Below, piece by piece: positions 46,115 through 54,673 of a stretch of DNA of 64,000 nt. How positions within the stretch are numbered: the first letter of the stretch is position 1; each line of letters starts with the position of its first letter. The DNA is from CAWCDJ01 sp963778675 (GTDB lineage: Bacteria > Acidobacteriota > Terriglobia > Bryobacterales > Bryobacteraceae). The notes under the pieces were generated by a model. That model did not search any database. It had not been told where the DNA came from and saw only the letters and a list, made by a program, of their open reading frames with translations. The translations under genes were made by a program, and so were the position numbers. The stretch spans positions 744,001 to 808,000 of the forward strand of contig CAVZVI010000010.1 of NCBI GenBank assembly GCA_963778675.1, given 5' to 3'.

Positions 46115-46783
46115 TTGTCTTCGACCCGAAACGCCACTTTAGGGTTTACCGCTCCGTTTGTCGTCTACGTCGCCGCCATGGCGGTCGAACGGATTGTCGG
46201 GGTAAGCCCCGCGATTCTCCACCCGATTCGCCTGCTGCTGGTCACGGCGACCATCGTCTTTTTCAGCCGGCCCTACCTGGATTTCCATCCGGCCTTTCCG
46301 ATCCGCAGCATATTTATAGGCTTAGGGGTCTTCGTCTTGTGGATCGCGCCGGATCTCCTGTTTCACTACCGTCATTTCTGGCTGTTCGAGAACCAGATCA
46401 CCGGGACGGCCAGCAGTTCGATCCCCGTGACACTGCGGACGAATCTCGCGTTCGTCGCCGTCCGAACGATGAGTTGCGTGATCGCCGTGCCCATTCTGGA
46501 GGAGCTCTTCTGGCGAGGGTGGCTGATGCGCTGGCTGGTGAATCAGAATTTCCTGAAGGTGCCGTTCGGGACATACGTGCCCTCCGCCTTCTGGGCCGTG
46601 GCAATCCTGTTTGCGTCCGAACACGGACCGTACTGGGACGTCGGCCTGGCCGCTGGTATCGTTTACAACTGGTGGATCATCCGTTCCGGGAAGCTGGCCG
46701 ACTGCATCCTCGCGCACGCGGTAACGAACGCGTGCCTTTCGGCGTACGTGCTCTCTACCGGGCTATGGCGTTACTGGCTATAA
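46115..46783 (+). CDS. CPBP/CAAX-protease-related membrane protein
   Basis: 222 residues with about seven TM segments. The CPBP catalytic motifs are complete: EELFWRGW (EExxxR), FASEHGPYWDVG (FxxxH) and HAVTNACLS (HxxxN). It resembles the CAAX prenyl-protease-related proteins that often accompany exosortases; no exosortase is seen here. No ATG fits. TTG 46115 is the first start after an in-frame stop and gives MSSTRNATLGFTAPFVVYVA. Role uncertain, possibly membrane peptide cleavage. Confidence 0.8.
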   Translation: MSSTRNATLGFTAPFVVYVAAMAVERIVGVSPAILHPIRLLLVTATIVFFSRPYLDFHPAFPIRSIFIGLGVFVLWIAPDLLFHYRHFWLFENQITGTASSSIPVTLRTNLAFVAVRTMSCVIAVPILEELFWRGWLMRWLVNQNFLKVPFGTYVPSAFWAVAILFASEHGPYWDVGLAAGIVYNWWIIRSGKLADCILAHAVTNACLSAYVLSTGLWRYWL

Positions 46784-46850
46784 CCGGATTCCCCCGGCAC
46801 ACGTCTCTATAATTGACAGGTGTCCAGAAGCATTTCCTTCTCCCCTGTCT

Positions 46851-46896
46851 TGGGCTCCGGGAGCGCGGCACGTCGGGCCCCGCCTTCCGGAGCCCA
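46851..46896 (+). promoter_or_regulatory. inverted repeat in the leader of the ABC-F gene, possible terminator/attenuator
   Basis: TGGGCTCCGG (46851-46860) and CCGGAGCCCA (46887-46896) form a perfect 10-bp stem around 26 bases, followed after four bases by TTTT. It lies 50 bases before the ABC-F start. It could be the terminator of the upstream gene or an attenuator. Confidence 0.45.
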
Positions 46897-46946
46897 GCGA
46901 TTTTCATGGGATACCCGCCGCCGGGTAGAATGAGCTTTAGCTCCTC

Positions 46947-48875
46947 ATGATTCAACTCACCGGGGCCGGGAAACGGTACGGTCCTAAAATCCTGTTCGAA
47001 AACGTCGACTGGCTCGTCACCCCCAACGAGCGGGCCGGTATCGTAGGCGCCAATGGCACCGGTAAATCCTCTCTCCTGAAGGTCTTATGTGGAATTGAGG
47101 GGCTTGACTCGGGCAGCCTCAGCACCCAGAAGGGGGTCAGCATCGGCTACCTCCCGCAGGAGGGGCTTTCCCTTTCCGGGCGGACGGTCTTTGCGGAGTG
47201 CATGACGGTCTTTGCCAGCCTGCGGGCCCTGGAAGAAGAACAGGAGAGCCTGACGCGCAGCATGGCCGAACTGGATCCGGCCGGCCGGGAGTACGCCCAG
47301 GTAGCCGAGCGCTTTCACCGCGTGGAAACCGAGTTTCGAGCCCGCGACGGGTACGCGATCGAGGCGCAGGTGGGAAGCGTTCTATCGGGGCTGGGATTCA
47401 CGCGCCGCGATTGGAAACGGCGCACCGAGGAGTTCTCCGGCGGCTGGCAGATGCGCATCACCCTGGCCAAGCTGCTGCTCGAAAGACCGAACCTCCTGCT
47501 GCTGGACGAACCGACCAATCACCTCGACCTGGAAGCGCGCAACTGGCTCGAGGATTACCTCTCCGCCTACCCCTACGCGTTCGTCCTGGTATCGCACGAC
47601 CGCTATTTTCTGGATGTAACCGTCCGCAAAATCGTGGAGCTCTGGAACAAGGGGCTGCACAGTTACACGGGCGGATTTACGCGGTACGAGCAGCTGAAGA
47701 CCGAGCGCCGGGCCCAACTCCTGGCGGCCTACGAGAACCAGCAGGACCGCATCCGGCAACTGGAAGCGTTCATCAACCGGTTCCGCTACCAGGCCACCAA
47801 GGCCAAGCAGGTGCAGAGCCGGATCAAGGAACTGGAGCGCATCGACCGCATCGAAATCCCGCCCGACGAAAAGACGATTCACTTCAGCTTCCCGCAGCCC
47901 AAGCCGAGCGGGCGGATTGTCGCGGAGTTCGAGGAGGTGGCCAAGAGCTATGACGACCACGAGGTGTTCTCCGGCGCCCGCTTCTTCATCGAGCGCGGCG
48001 ACCGGATCGCGCTGGTGGGCGTCAACGGTGCCGGGAAGTCCACTCTCATCAAGATCCTGGCCGGCGTGGAACCGGTGACCGCGGGAGCCTACACCTTGGG
48101 ACACAACGCCCAGCCCGACTATTTCGCGCAGGACCAGTACAAGGAACTGGACCCGGCCGCCAAGCTGATCGACGACCTGGCCACCGTGGCTCCCCGCGCC
48201 TCCAACACCGAGTTGCGCAGTATCCTGGGATGTTTTCTCTTTTCCGAAGATGACGTCTTCAAGCCCATCGGGGTTCTCTCGGGAGGCGAGCGGAACCGCT
48301 ATGCGCTGGCCCGCATGCTCCTGATGCCTTCGAACTTCCTTCTGTTGGACGAGCCCACGAACCACCTGGACATGCGCGCCAAAGACGTCCTGCTGACCGC
48401 CCTTCAGGAGTTTACGGGGACCGTCGTATTCGTCTCCCACGACCGCTATTTCATCGACAAGCTGGCCACCCGCATTTTCGAAGTGGATGGCGGCAGGGTG
48501 AACGTCTTTCCGGGAAACTACGAGGATTACCTGTGGCGCAAACAAGGCGGCGGCGCCGCATTTCAGAATCCGGCGGAGGAGCCCCAAGGCGGGCAGGCCC
48601 ATCCGGCTCCGGCCGCCACAGAACCGCCGAAATCCGAAGAGAAGCGGCTTAACCCCATCAAATTGCGGCAGATGAAAGAGAGGCAGGGAGAAATCGAGGA
48701 AGAAGTCGCGCGCGTGGAAACAGAGATTGCGGATTACGAAGCAGCCCTGGCGAACTTTGTGAGCGTCGAGGAAACTCAGCGCCTTAGCGGGCTGATCGAG
48801 GCTCGACGTTCCGACCTCGAATTCCTGATGGAAGAATGGGAAACCGTGGCGCACGCGATCGAGGCAAACCGCTAA
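46947..48875 (+). CDS. ABC-F family ATPase (ribosome-associated)
   Basis: 642 residues, two ABC domains and no TM helices. Walker A: GANGTGKSS and GVNGAGKST. Signatures: FSGGWQMR and LSGGERNR. Walker B: LLLLDEPTNHLD and FLLLDEPTNHLD. The interdomain linker (about 240-325) has the basic helix KTERRAQLLAAYENQQDRIR expected of the P-site tRNA-interaction motif. The C-terminus has a Pro/Ala stretch then a coiled coil (QMKERQGEIEEEVARVETEI). ABC-F proteins act on the ribosome in translation quality control or antibiotic protection; which applies here is not decidable from sequence. Confidence 0.92.
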   Translation: MIQLTGAGKRYGPKILFENVDWLVTPNERAGIVGANGTGKSSLLKVLCGIEGLDSGSLSTQKGVSIGYLPQEGLSLSGRTVFAECMTVFASLRALEEEQESLTRSMAELDPAGREYAQVAERFHRVETEFRARDGYAIEAQVGSVLSGLGFTRRDWKRRTEEFSGGWQMRITLAKLLLERPNLLLLDEPTNHLDLEARNWLEDYLSAYPYAFVLVSHDRYFLDVTVRKIVELWNKGLHSYTGGFTRYEQLKTERRAQLLAAYENQQDRIRQLEAFINRFRYQATKAKQVQSRIKELERIDRIEIPPDEKTIHFSFPQPKPSGRIVAEFEEVAKSYDDHEVFSGARFFIERGDRIALVGVNGAGKSTLIKILAGVEPVTAGAYTLGHNAQPDYFAQDQYKELDPAAKLIDDLATVAPRASNTELRSILGCFLFSEDDVFKPIGVLSGGERNRYALARMLLMPSNFLLLDEPTNHLDMRAKDVLLTALQEFTGTVVFVSHDRYFIDKLATRIFEVDGGRVNVFPGNYEDYLWRKQGGGAAFQNPAEEPQGGQAHPAPAATEPPKSEEKRLNPIKLRQMKERQGEIEEEVARVETEIADYEAALANFVSVEETQRLSGLIEARRSDLEFLMEEWETVAHAIEANR

Positions 48876-48890
48876 AGCCCCCGCCGCAAG

Positions 48891-49112
48891 TTATTCCTGC
48901 ACCGGCATCTGCTGTTCGATTTCCCGCCAGGCGCTGATTTTGAGGCGACGGCATACCCAGCACAGGGGTTCGGCGCCCACGTTGGGCGTCTCGGTTCCGC
49001 AAACCCCACACTTCGTCACCTTTTTCAGTTGATCGGTGGAAACCGACCGCTTCGCCTGCTCCAGCATCTGGGCCGGAATCACTGGTTCCGGTTTTGTTCC
49101 CTTGCGTCTCAT
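48891..49112 (-). CDS. small Cys-rich (zinc-ribbon-like) protein
   Basis: 73 residues with C-x2-C at KCGVCGTETPN and C-x2-C at LCWVCRRLKISAW, spaced as a four-Cys zinc ribbon. The N-terminal half is basic and helical (PAQMLEQAKRSVSTDQLKKV). No named family recognised. It is convergent with the ABC-F gene, 15 bases apart. Confidence 0.65.
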   Translation of the reverse strand: MRRKGTKPEPVIPAQMLEQAKRSVSTDQLKKVTKCGVCGTETPNVGAEPLCWVCRRLKISAWREIEQQMPVQE

Positions 49113-49185
49113 TCAGTCCCTAACCTAACTATGGCAGATACCCACCCGCGACACAACCTCTCCTGGATATCAGGTAAGGTCCTGA

Positions 49186-49368
49186 TTATGCCGCTTCTGG
49201 AATCTGCACTACGACCGCAACATCCAGCGAAGACCCGCAGCGCGGGCATCGCTGCCCGGGCGAAACGCGGGGATACTTGCCCCTCAGGTCGATGTCAGCC
49301 GGCACAGTGTGTGTGCAAATTGGACAGTGGACCTGGCCCTTAAATCGATTTTCGACGAGTGCATTCAT
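49186..49368 (-). CDS. small zinc-ribbon-like protein
   Basis: 60 residues: VHCPICTHTVPADI then RCPRCGSSLDVAVVVQIPEA, two CPxC knuckles giving a four-Cys site. Same strand as, and about 70 bases upstream of, the preceding Cys-rich gene; possibly one transcript. Family not recognised. Confidence 0.62.
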   Translation of the reverse strand: MNALVENRFKGQVHCPICTHTVPADIDLRGKYPRVSPGQRCPRCGSSLDVAVVVQIPEAA

Positions 49369-49511
49369 GGCTCATTTGCCTCACTTCATCGGACGCAAAT
49401 ACCTATGCACGGGTTGTACCAAATTCGTAAAGATTCTTGATCGTACCGTTCCCGTGCGCCGGCGGACGCGGCCCGGACCGCTATCCGCGCCCCAGTGTTA
49501 CCCTGTAGACT

Positions 49512-49805
49512 ATGACTCAGCCGCCCGCTCCCAAGATTCAGTTGTCGCAGACACCGGACTACCGGGAGAACTACGCCAACAGCGTCCAGGTTCGTGTCAA
49601 CCTGTGGGATTTCCTGCTGTTGTTCGGCCGAGTCAATCAGACGGCTCCGGAGAGCGTGGCGATTCAAAATTTTCAGGGCATCTACGTGAGTCCTCAGCAG
49701 GCCAAGGCGTTGTTGAACGTTCTGCAGCAGAATGTCAACCAGTACGAGACCGCCTTCGGCGAAATCCGGCTCGAGCCCCAGAATCCAGGCGGGATTGTGC
49801 AGTAG
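49512..49805 (+). CDS. DUF3467-like protein
   Basis: 97 residues: PDYRENYANSVQVRVNLWDF LLLFG, then GIYVSPQQAKALLNVLQQNV NQYETAFGEI. This pattern (Tyr-x-N-x-V-x-V before a strand, P-x-x-AK-x-LL helix, YE-x-x-G-x-I) fits the DUF3467 family of uncharacterised small proteins. ATG 49512 reads MTQPPAPKIQLSQTP. It is flanked by small genes on the opposite strand. Confidence 0.78.
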   Translation: MTQPPAPKIQLSQTPDYRENYANSVQVRVNLWDFLLLFGRVNQTAPESVAIQNFQGIYVSPQQAKALLNVLQQNVNQYETAFGEIRLEPQNPGGIVQ

Positions 49806-49822
49806 CGGCGGGGCGCGGTGAC

Positions 49823-50191
49823 TTACGGGCGGGCAGTATGGGCAGGGGCGGGAAGGCGGAGAGACCTGCTGCGGCAAAGGTACTCCTGCACCAGAATCAG
49901 CTTGTGGTCGAGGTCTGCGGCCGGCAGTCCGGAGACCCTGGTGGAACCTCCTCGCACGCAACGCCCAAGCCCGATTCCGGCCGAGGTTTCCAGGATGCAG
50001 GCGCCGAAGAACTCAGCGATGAACTGCAGTTCGTCATTGGACAGCCCCGCGAGGAAACGGCGCGCCTTGGAGCGCAATGGAGTTTCCGCACAGGCCGCCA
50101 GCGCGGCTACCAAAGAATTTCGCACAGGGATCTGAGCCGTATTATTACCAAAACCGATACCGTCTGCAAGGGGTCTGAGGAGAATCAGCAC
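49823..50191 (-). CDS. hypothetical small protein
   Basis: 122 residues, not recognised. The core ARRFLAGLSNDELQFIAEFF GACILE looks helical and protein-like; the two ends are less convincing. ATG 50191 is tentative. It is convergent with the DUF3467 gene, 17 bases apart. Confidence 0.5.
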   Translation of the reverse strand: MLILLRPLADGIGFGNNTAQIPVRNSLVAALAACAETPLRSKARRFLAGLSNDELQFIAEFFGACILETSAGIGLGRCVRGGSTRVSGLPAADLDHKLILVQEYLCRSRSLRLPAPAHTARP

Positions 50192-50227
50192 CCGGGGGCC
50201 GGCCGCTCCGTGACGGTCGTGGTTCTG

Positions 50228-51397
50228 TCAGTTGGGCTGGATCACGACCTTGACGCAATGGTCCTCGTGGCGCCAGAACAGGTCGTACGCCTCGGTCGCG
50301 CGGTCGATCGGGAAGCGATGGGTGATCAGAAAGCTGGGGTCGATTTCGCCGTGCTGGATCCGTTCCAGCAGGGGCTTCATGTACTTGATCATGTGGGTCT
50401 GGCCCATCTTGAACGTGAGCCCCTTGGCGAATGCGGCACCGATGGGGAACTGGTCGACCACGCCGCCGTAGACGCCGGGGATCGAAACGGTACCCCCCTT
50501 GCGGCAGGCCTGAATCGCCTGGCGAAGCACGTGGGAACGGTTGGCCGCCATCCCCACCGCCTGTTTGGCGCGGTCGCGGATCTCGTCGATCGCACTGCCG
50601 TGGGCTTCCATGCCCACCGCGTCGATGCAGGCATCGGGGCCGCGTCCGCCGGTGAGATCGACCAACCTGTCGAGGACGCCGGCCTCGCCCTGATTTACGG
50701 TTTCCGCGCCGCCCCGGCGCGCCATCTCGAGACGCGCGTCGTCACGGTCGATCGCAATCACGCGATCCGCGCCGAGCATGAAGGCGCTGCGAATGGCGAA
50801 CTGGCCAACCGGCCCGCAGCCCCAGACCGCGACCACGCTGCCGGGCTGGATATTGCAGTTGTCCGCCGCCTGAAAGCCGGTGGGGAAGATGTCGGAGAGG
50901 AACAGGACCTGGTCGTCGCGTAAACCATCGGGGATCTTGAGCGGTCCGACATCGGCGAACGGCACACGGGCGTACTGCGCCTGGCCGCCGGCGAACCCGC
51001 CGAACAGGTGCGAGTATCCGAACAGCCCCGCGGTGCTCGCTCCGAAAGCCTTCTCGCACAGGCCCGGGTTCGGGTTGCTGTTGTCGCACAACGACCAGAG
51101 CCCTTTCCTGCAGTAGAAGCAGCGGCCGCAGCAGATGGTGAAGGGGACCACCACGCGGTCGCCGGCCTTCAGGTTTTTCACCTCGCGGCCCACTTCGACT
51201 ACTTCACCCATGAATTCGTGGCCCAGAATGTCTCCCTTTTCCATGCCGGGAATATGGCCGCCGTAGAGGTGCAGGTCGGAGCCGCAGATGGCGGTGAGGT
51301 TGATCTTGACGATAGCGTCCGTGCGGCTCAGTAGGGCCGGTTCCGGGACGCTCTCGGTGCGGACATCGTAAGCGCCATACCAGCAGACTGCCTTCAT
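50228..51397 (-). CDS. zinc-dependent alcohol dehydrogenase, glutathione-independent formaldehyde dehydrogenase-like
   Basis: 389 residues of the MDR family. Catalytic zinc ligands in AICGSDLHLYGGH and ILGHEFMGEVVEVG; structural-zinc cysteines in FTICCGRCFYCRKGLWSLC; NAD site VAVWGCGPVGQFAIRSA. The extra loop PNPGLCEKAFGASTAGLFGY SHLFGGFAGGQ is typical of the threonine/formaldehyde dehydrogenase-like subgroup. The RBS AGGAGG overlaps the stop codon of the upstream SRPBCC gene, so the two are coupled. The true substrate is unproven. Confidence 0.88.
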   Translation of the reverse strand: MKAVCWYGAYDVRTESVPEPALLSRTDAIVKINLTAICGSDLHLYGGHIPGMEKGDILGHEFMGEVVEVGREVKNLKAGDRVVVPFTICCGRCFYCRKGLWSLCDNSNPNPGLCEKAFGASTAGLFGYSHLFGGFAGGQAQYARVPFADVGPLKIPDGLRDDQVLFLSDIFPTGFQAADNCNIQPGSVVAVWGCGPVGQFAIRSAFMLGADRVIAIDRDDARLEMARRGGAETVNQGEAGVLDRLVDLTGGRGPDACIDAVGMEAHGSAIDEIRDRAKQAVGMAANRSHVLRQAIQACRKGGTVSIPGVYGGVVDQFPIGAAFAKGLTFKMGQTHMIKYMKPLLERIQHGEIDPSFLITHRFPIDRATEAYDLFWRHEDHCVKVVIQPN

Positions 51398-51405
51398 GAT
51401 TCCTC

Positions 51406-52227
51406 CTATGGGTGGTACGCCGGAGCGTCACTGGCGGGGAATGATTCCTCCGACGTCAAATCGATCAGGGGGCGGCTCCACGCCGTCTCATGGCCCGGCG
51501 GGAGCGCGGCCCCGGAGGGCTGGCCTTCGGTGGTCACAACCTCGCCGATCTCCAGGATCTGCTTGAGCCGGTGCAGGTCCTCGTCCATTTGCATACCGGG
51601 CTCTTCGCCCCAAAGCAGGCCGATCGCGGCGCCGATAATTCCGGCGGGGGGATTGTACTGCAACTCCACGTGCAGTTCGGTCCCGCGGCCGCCCGGGGCA
51701 TCCCGGAACAGAACGGATCCGGCGCTCTGCACATCGCCGCCGGGCAGCGTACGCCACGCGAGCCGCTCCTCGGGCAATTCGTTGTGGATCACGGCGTCCC
51801 ATTCGACGCGCCGGCCCGCCGGAGCACGGATGATCCAGTGCGAGCGGTTCCCGTCGAATTCGCGAACCGAGATGATGTGCTTCATGAATCGGGGGAGATT
51901 CTGCAGGTTGCGGAAGTACCGGTACACTTCCTCCCGCGGCTTTTCGATGGTAATGGCCCGGTCGACCCGGATTCCCAGTTCGTACGGGACGCTGATCGAC
52001 TCGCCTTGTCCCCAGGGGGCCGCGCGAATCCCGATGGCCTCATAAAAGTAGGAGTGCCCGGTAAGGCCGCGCCGCAGGAAATCCCCGCCGGCTACCGCCA
52101 TCGCCAAGCCGGTGAGTCCCCGGCGTTTCAGTCCCGCCGCCGTCAGGATGGCGCCTCCGAAAGCCGAAACAATCCTCTCCGCCTGGGTGATGTTCAGACA
52201 ATTGGTGCGATGCGTGATGATCTGCAT
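51406..52227 (-). CDS. SRPBCC (polyketide cyclase-like) protein with N-terminal hydrophobic region
   Basis: 273 residues from ATG 52227, preceded by AGGAGGG. The N-terminal 75 residues contain a DUF2892-like hydrophobic helix (RIVSAFGGAILTAAGLKRRG LTGLAMAVAGG). The SRPBCC domain follows: VDRAITIEKPREEVYRYFRN LQNLPRFMKHIISV, WDAVIHNELPEERLAWRTLP, GTELHVELQYNPPAG. The acidic tail ends LTSEESFPASDAPAYHP. Such proteins bind hydrophobic ligands. It is coupled to the alcohol dehydrogenase. Confidence 0.85.
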   Translation of the reverse strand: MQIITHRTNCLNITQAERIVSAFGGAILTAAGLKRRGLTGLAMAVAGGDFLRRGLTGHSYFYEAIGIRAAPWGQGESISVPYELGIRVDRAITIEKPREEVYRYFRNLQNLPRFMKHIISVREFDGNRSHWIIRAPAGRRVEWDAVIHNELPEERLAWRTLPGGDVQSAGSVLFRDAPGGRGTELHVELQYNPPAGIIGAAIGLLWGEEPGMQMDEDLHRLKQILEIGEVVTTEGQPSGAALPPGHETAWSRPLIDLTSEESFPASDAPAYHP

Positions 52228-52377
52228 GAACCGATCCCTCCTTTTCGGCCGGTATCCCCTGTTCCAACCATAAACCGGAACCGCCGCATTCGCGGAAAAG
52301 GGTTGGTGCGAAGGAGAACCAAGAGAACGCGCCGAATGGAAGGATCGGAACGTTCGCAATGGCCCGGGCGTCGTCGC

Positions 52378-52935
52378 TTACTGCCGGGCCACCGTCGGCG
52401 TGCGGGCGAAGAGAGCGAGCATCTCCCGGTTGAATGCAGGGATATCCTGCGGGCCGCGGCTGGTGACCAGGTTCCCGTCCACTACGACTTCGCGATCCAG
52501 CCAGACGGCGCCGGCATTGCGGACATCGTCCTGGATGGTCGGCCAACTGGTCAGTTTCCGCCCATTCAACAGGCCCGCCGAGATCAGTTCCCAGGGAGCG
52601 TGGCAGATCACGGCCATCGGCTTGCCGGCGCCGTCCATCTCGCGCAGGAACCGGAGGATGCCGGGCTCGGCCCGAGCCTCGTCGGCGTTCCATGCGCCGC
52701 CGGGCAAGACCACGGCATCGTAATCGGCCGCGCGCGCTTCGCTGAGAGTGCGGTCGACTTTGACCTTGCCCGCCGGGTCGTGATGCCTGAAACCCTGGAT
52801 GTCGCCGGCTTTTCTGGAAATCACGTCTACTTTCGCGCCGGCGTTCCGCAGGGCCTTTTGGGGCTCGGTCAGCTCACATTCCTCGAAGCCGTCCAAGGCC
52901 AGAATCGCGATTCGCATCTGATTGAAATCGGCCAT
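52378..52935 (-). CDS. DJ-1/PfpI-family protein (glyoxalase III / protease-like)
   Basis: 185 residues from ATG 52935 (MADFNQMRIAILALDGFEEC E), with GGGAGG upstream. The nucleophile-elbow Cys is in MAVICHAPWELISAGLLNGR and the partner Glu early in GFEECELTEP; VVLPGGAWNADEARAEPGI is typical of the PfpI/YhbO branch. It probably detoxifies glyoxals or repairs glycated molecules under stress. It begins one base after the preceding gene's stop. Confidence 0.9.
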   Translation of the reverse strand: MADFNQMRIAILALDGFEECELTEPQKALRNAGAKVDVISRKAGDIQGFRHHDPAGKVKVDRTLSEARAADYDAVVLPGGAWNADEARAEPGILRFLREMDGAGKPMAVICHAPWELISAGLLNGRKLTSWPTIQDDVRNAGAVWLDREVVVDGNLVTSRGPQDIPAFNREMLALFARTPTVARQ

Positions 52936-52936
52936 G

Positions 52937-53575
52937 TCATCGTACCTCCCGAAGGTGCATCGGCTCATCTAACCGGAAGTTGAGAACGGTCTCCGGCGGA
53001 ACCCGGACCTCGGGGCCTTTGGTCAACACCTGCACCCCGCCACCGGTCGCGGCGCCCGCGATGGCTCCGATGGCCGCTCCCTTTCCGCCGCCCGCGAGAG
53101 CGCCCAGCAGCGTGCCGAGCGCCGCGCCGCCGCCGACCATCTCGGCTGTCCGTTTGTTCTTGCCGATGCCTTTCTGTTCTCCCAACCGCACCACGTCGGT
53201 GCTGGCAGCGTAGTGGTGGCCCCGGACTTCGACCGAATCGAGCGCCAGCACGATTCGGTCGCTACGGAACGTGCCACCCTCCTTGAACCTGCGGACGATC
53301 AGGGTAGCCGGCGACCCGCGGGGAATCAGCGTGCGGCCGCTCGGATCCAATACACTCTGTGCAATTGTCGCGGGATAGGTCCGGCCTTCCGCGGTATGAT
53401 TTGCACTGATTCGTCCTACAGTTCGAACCGAAATGTCAGTCCCCGGCGGAAGGGTGGCCCAGTCGCGCTGGACGGCGACGGAATTCGGGGCTGCCCCTTC
53501 ACGGTATGCCGGAGGCGCCGCGGACAGACTTGCCGGTATGAGTGGAATCAAACAATATAAGGCCAGTTTGCGCAT
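52937..53575 (-). CDS. secreted protein with glycine-zipper segment
   Basis: 212 residues. Signal peptide MRKLALYCLIPLIPASLSAA. A beta-rich middle follows (GTDISVRTVGRISANHTAEG, IPRGSPATLIVRRFKEGG), then a glycine zipper GGGAALGTLLGALAGGGKGA and AAIGAIAGAATGGG, then VPPETVLNFRLDEPMHLREV. The glycine zipper suggests membrane or peptidoglycan association as in small outer-membrane lipoproteins, but there is no lipobox. Function unknown. It leads the DJ-1 gene in the same unit. Confidence 0.78.
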   Translation of the reverse strand: MRKLALYCLIPLIPASLSAAPPAYREGAAPNSVAVQRDWATLPPGTDISVRTVGRISANHTAEGRTYPATIAQSVLDPSGRTLIPRGSPATLIVRRFKEGGTFRSDRIVLALDSVEVRGHHYAASTDVVRLGEQKGIGKNKRTAEMVGGGAALGTLLGALAGGGKGAAIGAIAGAATGGGVQVLTKGPEVRVPPETVLNFRLDEPMHLREVR

Positions 53576-53654
53576 CTCTTCTCCTCACCGAAGAGGTGTG
53601 CAATCGCCGGGCCAGTCCGCTCGGAAGTATGGAGTTTCACGGAACGCGGCGGGG

Positions 53655-54098
53655 CTACTTCTGGCTGGAGCTAATGGGGCGTGCCCGCGCAGCATCCTGC
53701 CCGCGGCGCAACTCGAGAATCAGGTCCATCACCAGCCGCTCGATCTGGTCGCGGATCTCGCAATGCTCCTGGTAATCCATCCACACCGGGTCTTCGACAT
53801 CCCACTCGCGGATCTCGGCGCCGATTTCCTCGGGCAGCGGGAGGCCGCTCATATTGATCACCAGGTCGAACTTCACGCGTCCCAGGTGGCGGACGTGCTT
53901 GGGAAAATGATCGCGCAGGTTGAGCCCCTTATCCGCCATGGCGTTGACCGTGTCGGGCGCGACATTGGAGGCGGGCGTCAGCCCGGCGCTGGCCGGTGTC
54001 ATGACGTCGCTGCCATAGGCACGCGCAAAACACTCCGCCATCTGGCTGCGGCAGGCATTTCCAAGGCACACAAACAGAATCCGCTTGCGACCGCTCAC
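53655..54098 (-). CDS. low-molecular-weight phosphatase / arsenate-reductase-like protein
   Basis: 147 residues from GTG 54098, overlapping the pdxT stop (GTGA), with GGAGAAG upstream. P-loop FVCLGNACRSQMAE (C-x5-R-S) at the N-terminus and the general-acid loop VEDPVWMDYQ are those of the LMW tyrosine phosphatase fold, which includes thioredoxin-coupled arsenate reductases. I do not see the extra cysteines of ArsC near residues 80-90, so phosphatase is as likely. Coupling to pdxST is unusual. Confidence 0.85.
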   Translation of the reverse strand: MSGRKRILFVCLGNACRSQMAECFARAYGSDVMTPASAGLTPASNVAPDTVNAMADKGLNLRDHFPKHVRHLGRVKFDLVINMSGLPLPEEIGAEIREWDVEDPVWMDYQEHCEIRDQIERLVMDLILELRRGQDAARARPISSSQK

Positions 54099-54673
54099 AG
54101 CTTCTCCAGGAAAAGCTGGTGAACACGCGGGTCGGCGGTCAGTTCGGGATGAAAGGTGGCCACTAAGTGATGTCCCTGTTCCACGAGCACCGGATCCCCA
54201 TTGTACCGCGCGAGCACCCGGGCCCCGGCGCCCACCCGCCGGATGATGGGTGCGCGAATGAAGACCGCTTCGAGACCGCCGGGAGCGGTCCGCTGCTCGA
54301 ATTCGGGGGCCGGCTCGATCTCGACCACCCGGCTGTCCAACTGCCGCCCGTAGGCGTTACGCTCCACTTCGAGATCCATCAGAGCGAGACTCTGCTGTTC
54401 AGGGTTGGCGACACGGCCGGCCATGAGGATGGCGCCGGCACAGGTGCCGAACATCGGCCTGCGCCGGCCGAACGCGGCGAGGGGCTCGAGCAGCCCCTCG
54501 TATCGCAGCAGCTTCAGCATGGTCGTGCTTTCGCCGCCCGGGATGACCAGCCCCTCGATCTCATCGAGTTGTTCCGCGTCGCGCACGAAAACCGGCGCGG
54601 CGCCGGCCCGTTCGAGAGCCGCGCCGTGCGCCGCGAAATCGCCCTGGAGGGCGAGCACCCCGACCTTCTTCAT
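54095..54673 (-). CDS. pdxT: pyridoxal 5'-phosphate synthase glutaminase subunit
   Basis: 192 residues from ATG 54673 (MKKVGVLALQGDFAAHGAAL). Catalytic Cys in FGTCAGAILMAG and the His-Glu dyad in VATFHPELTAD; LVIPGGESTTMLKLLRY is typical. It supplies ammonia from glutamine to PdxS, whose stop overlaps this start (TAATG). The longer upstream frame is a shadow of pdxS. Confidence 0.95.
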   Translation of the reverse strand: MKKVGVLALQGDFAAHGAALERAGAAPVFVRDAEQLDEIEGLVIPGGESTTMLKLLRYEGLLEPLAAFGRRRPMFGTCAGAILMAGRVANPEQQSLALMDLEVERNAYGRQLDSRVVEIEPAPEFEQRTAPGGLEAVFIRAPIIRRVGAGARVLARYNGDPVLVEQGHHLVATFHPELTADPRVHQLFLEKL

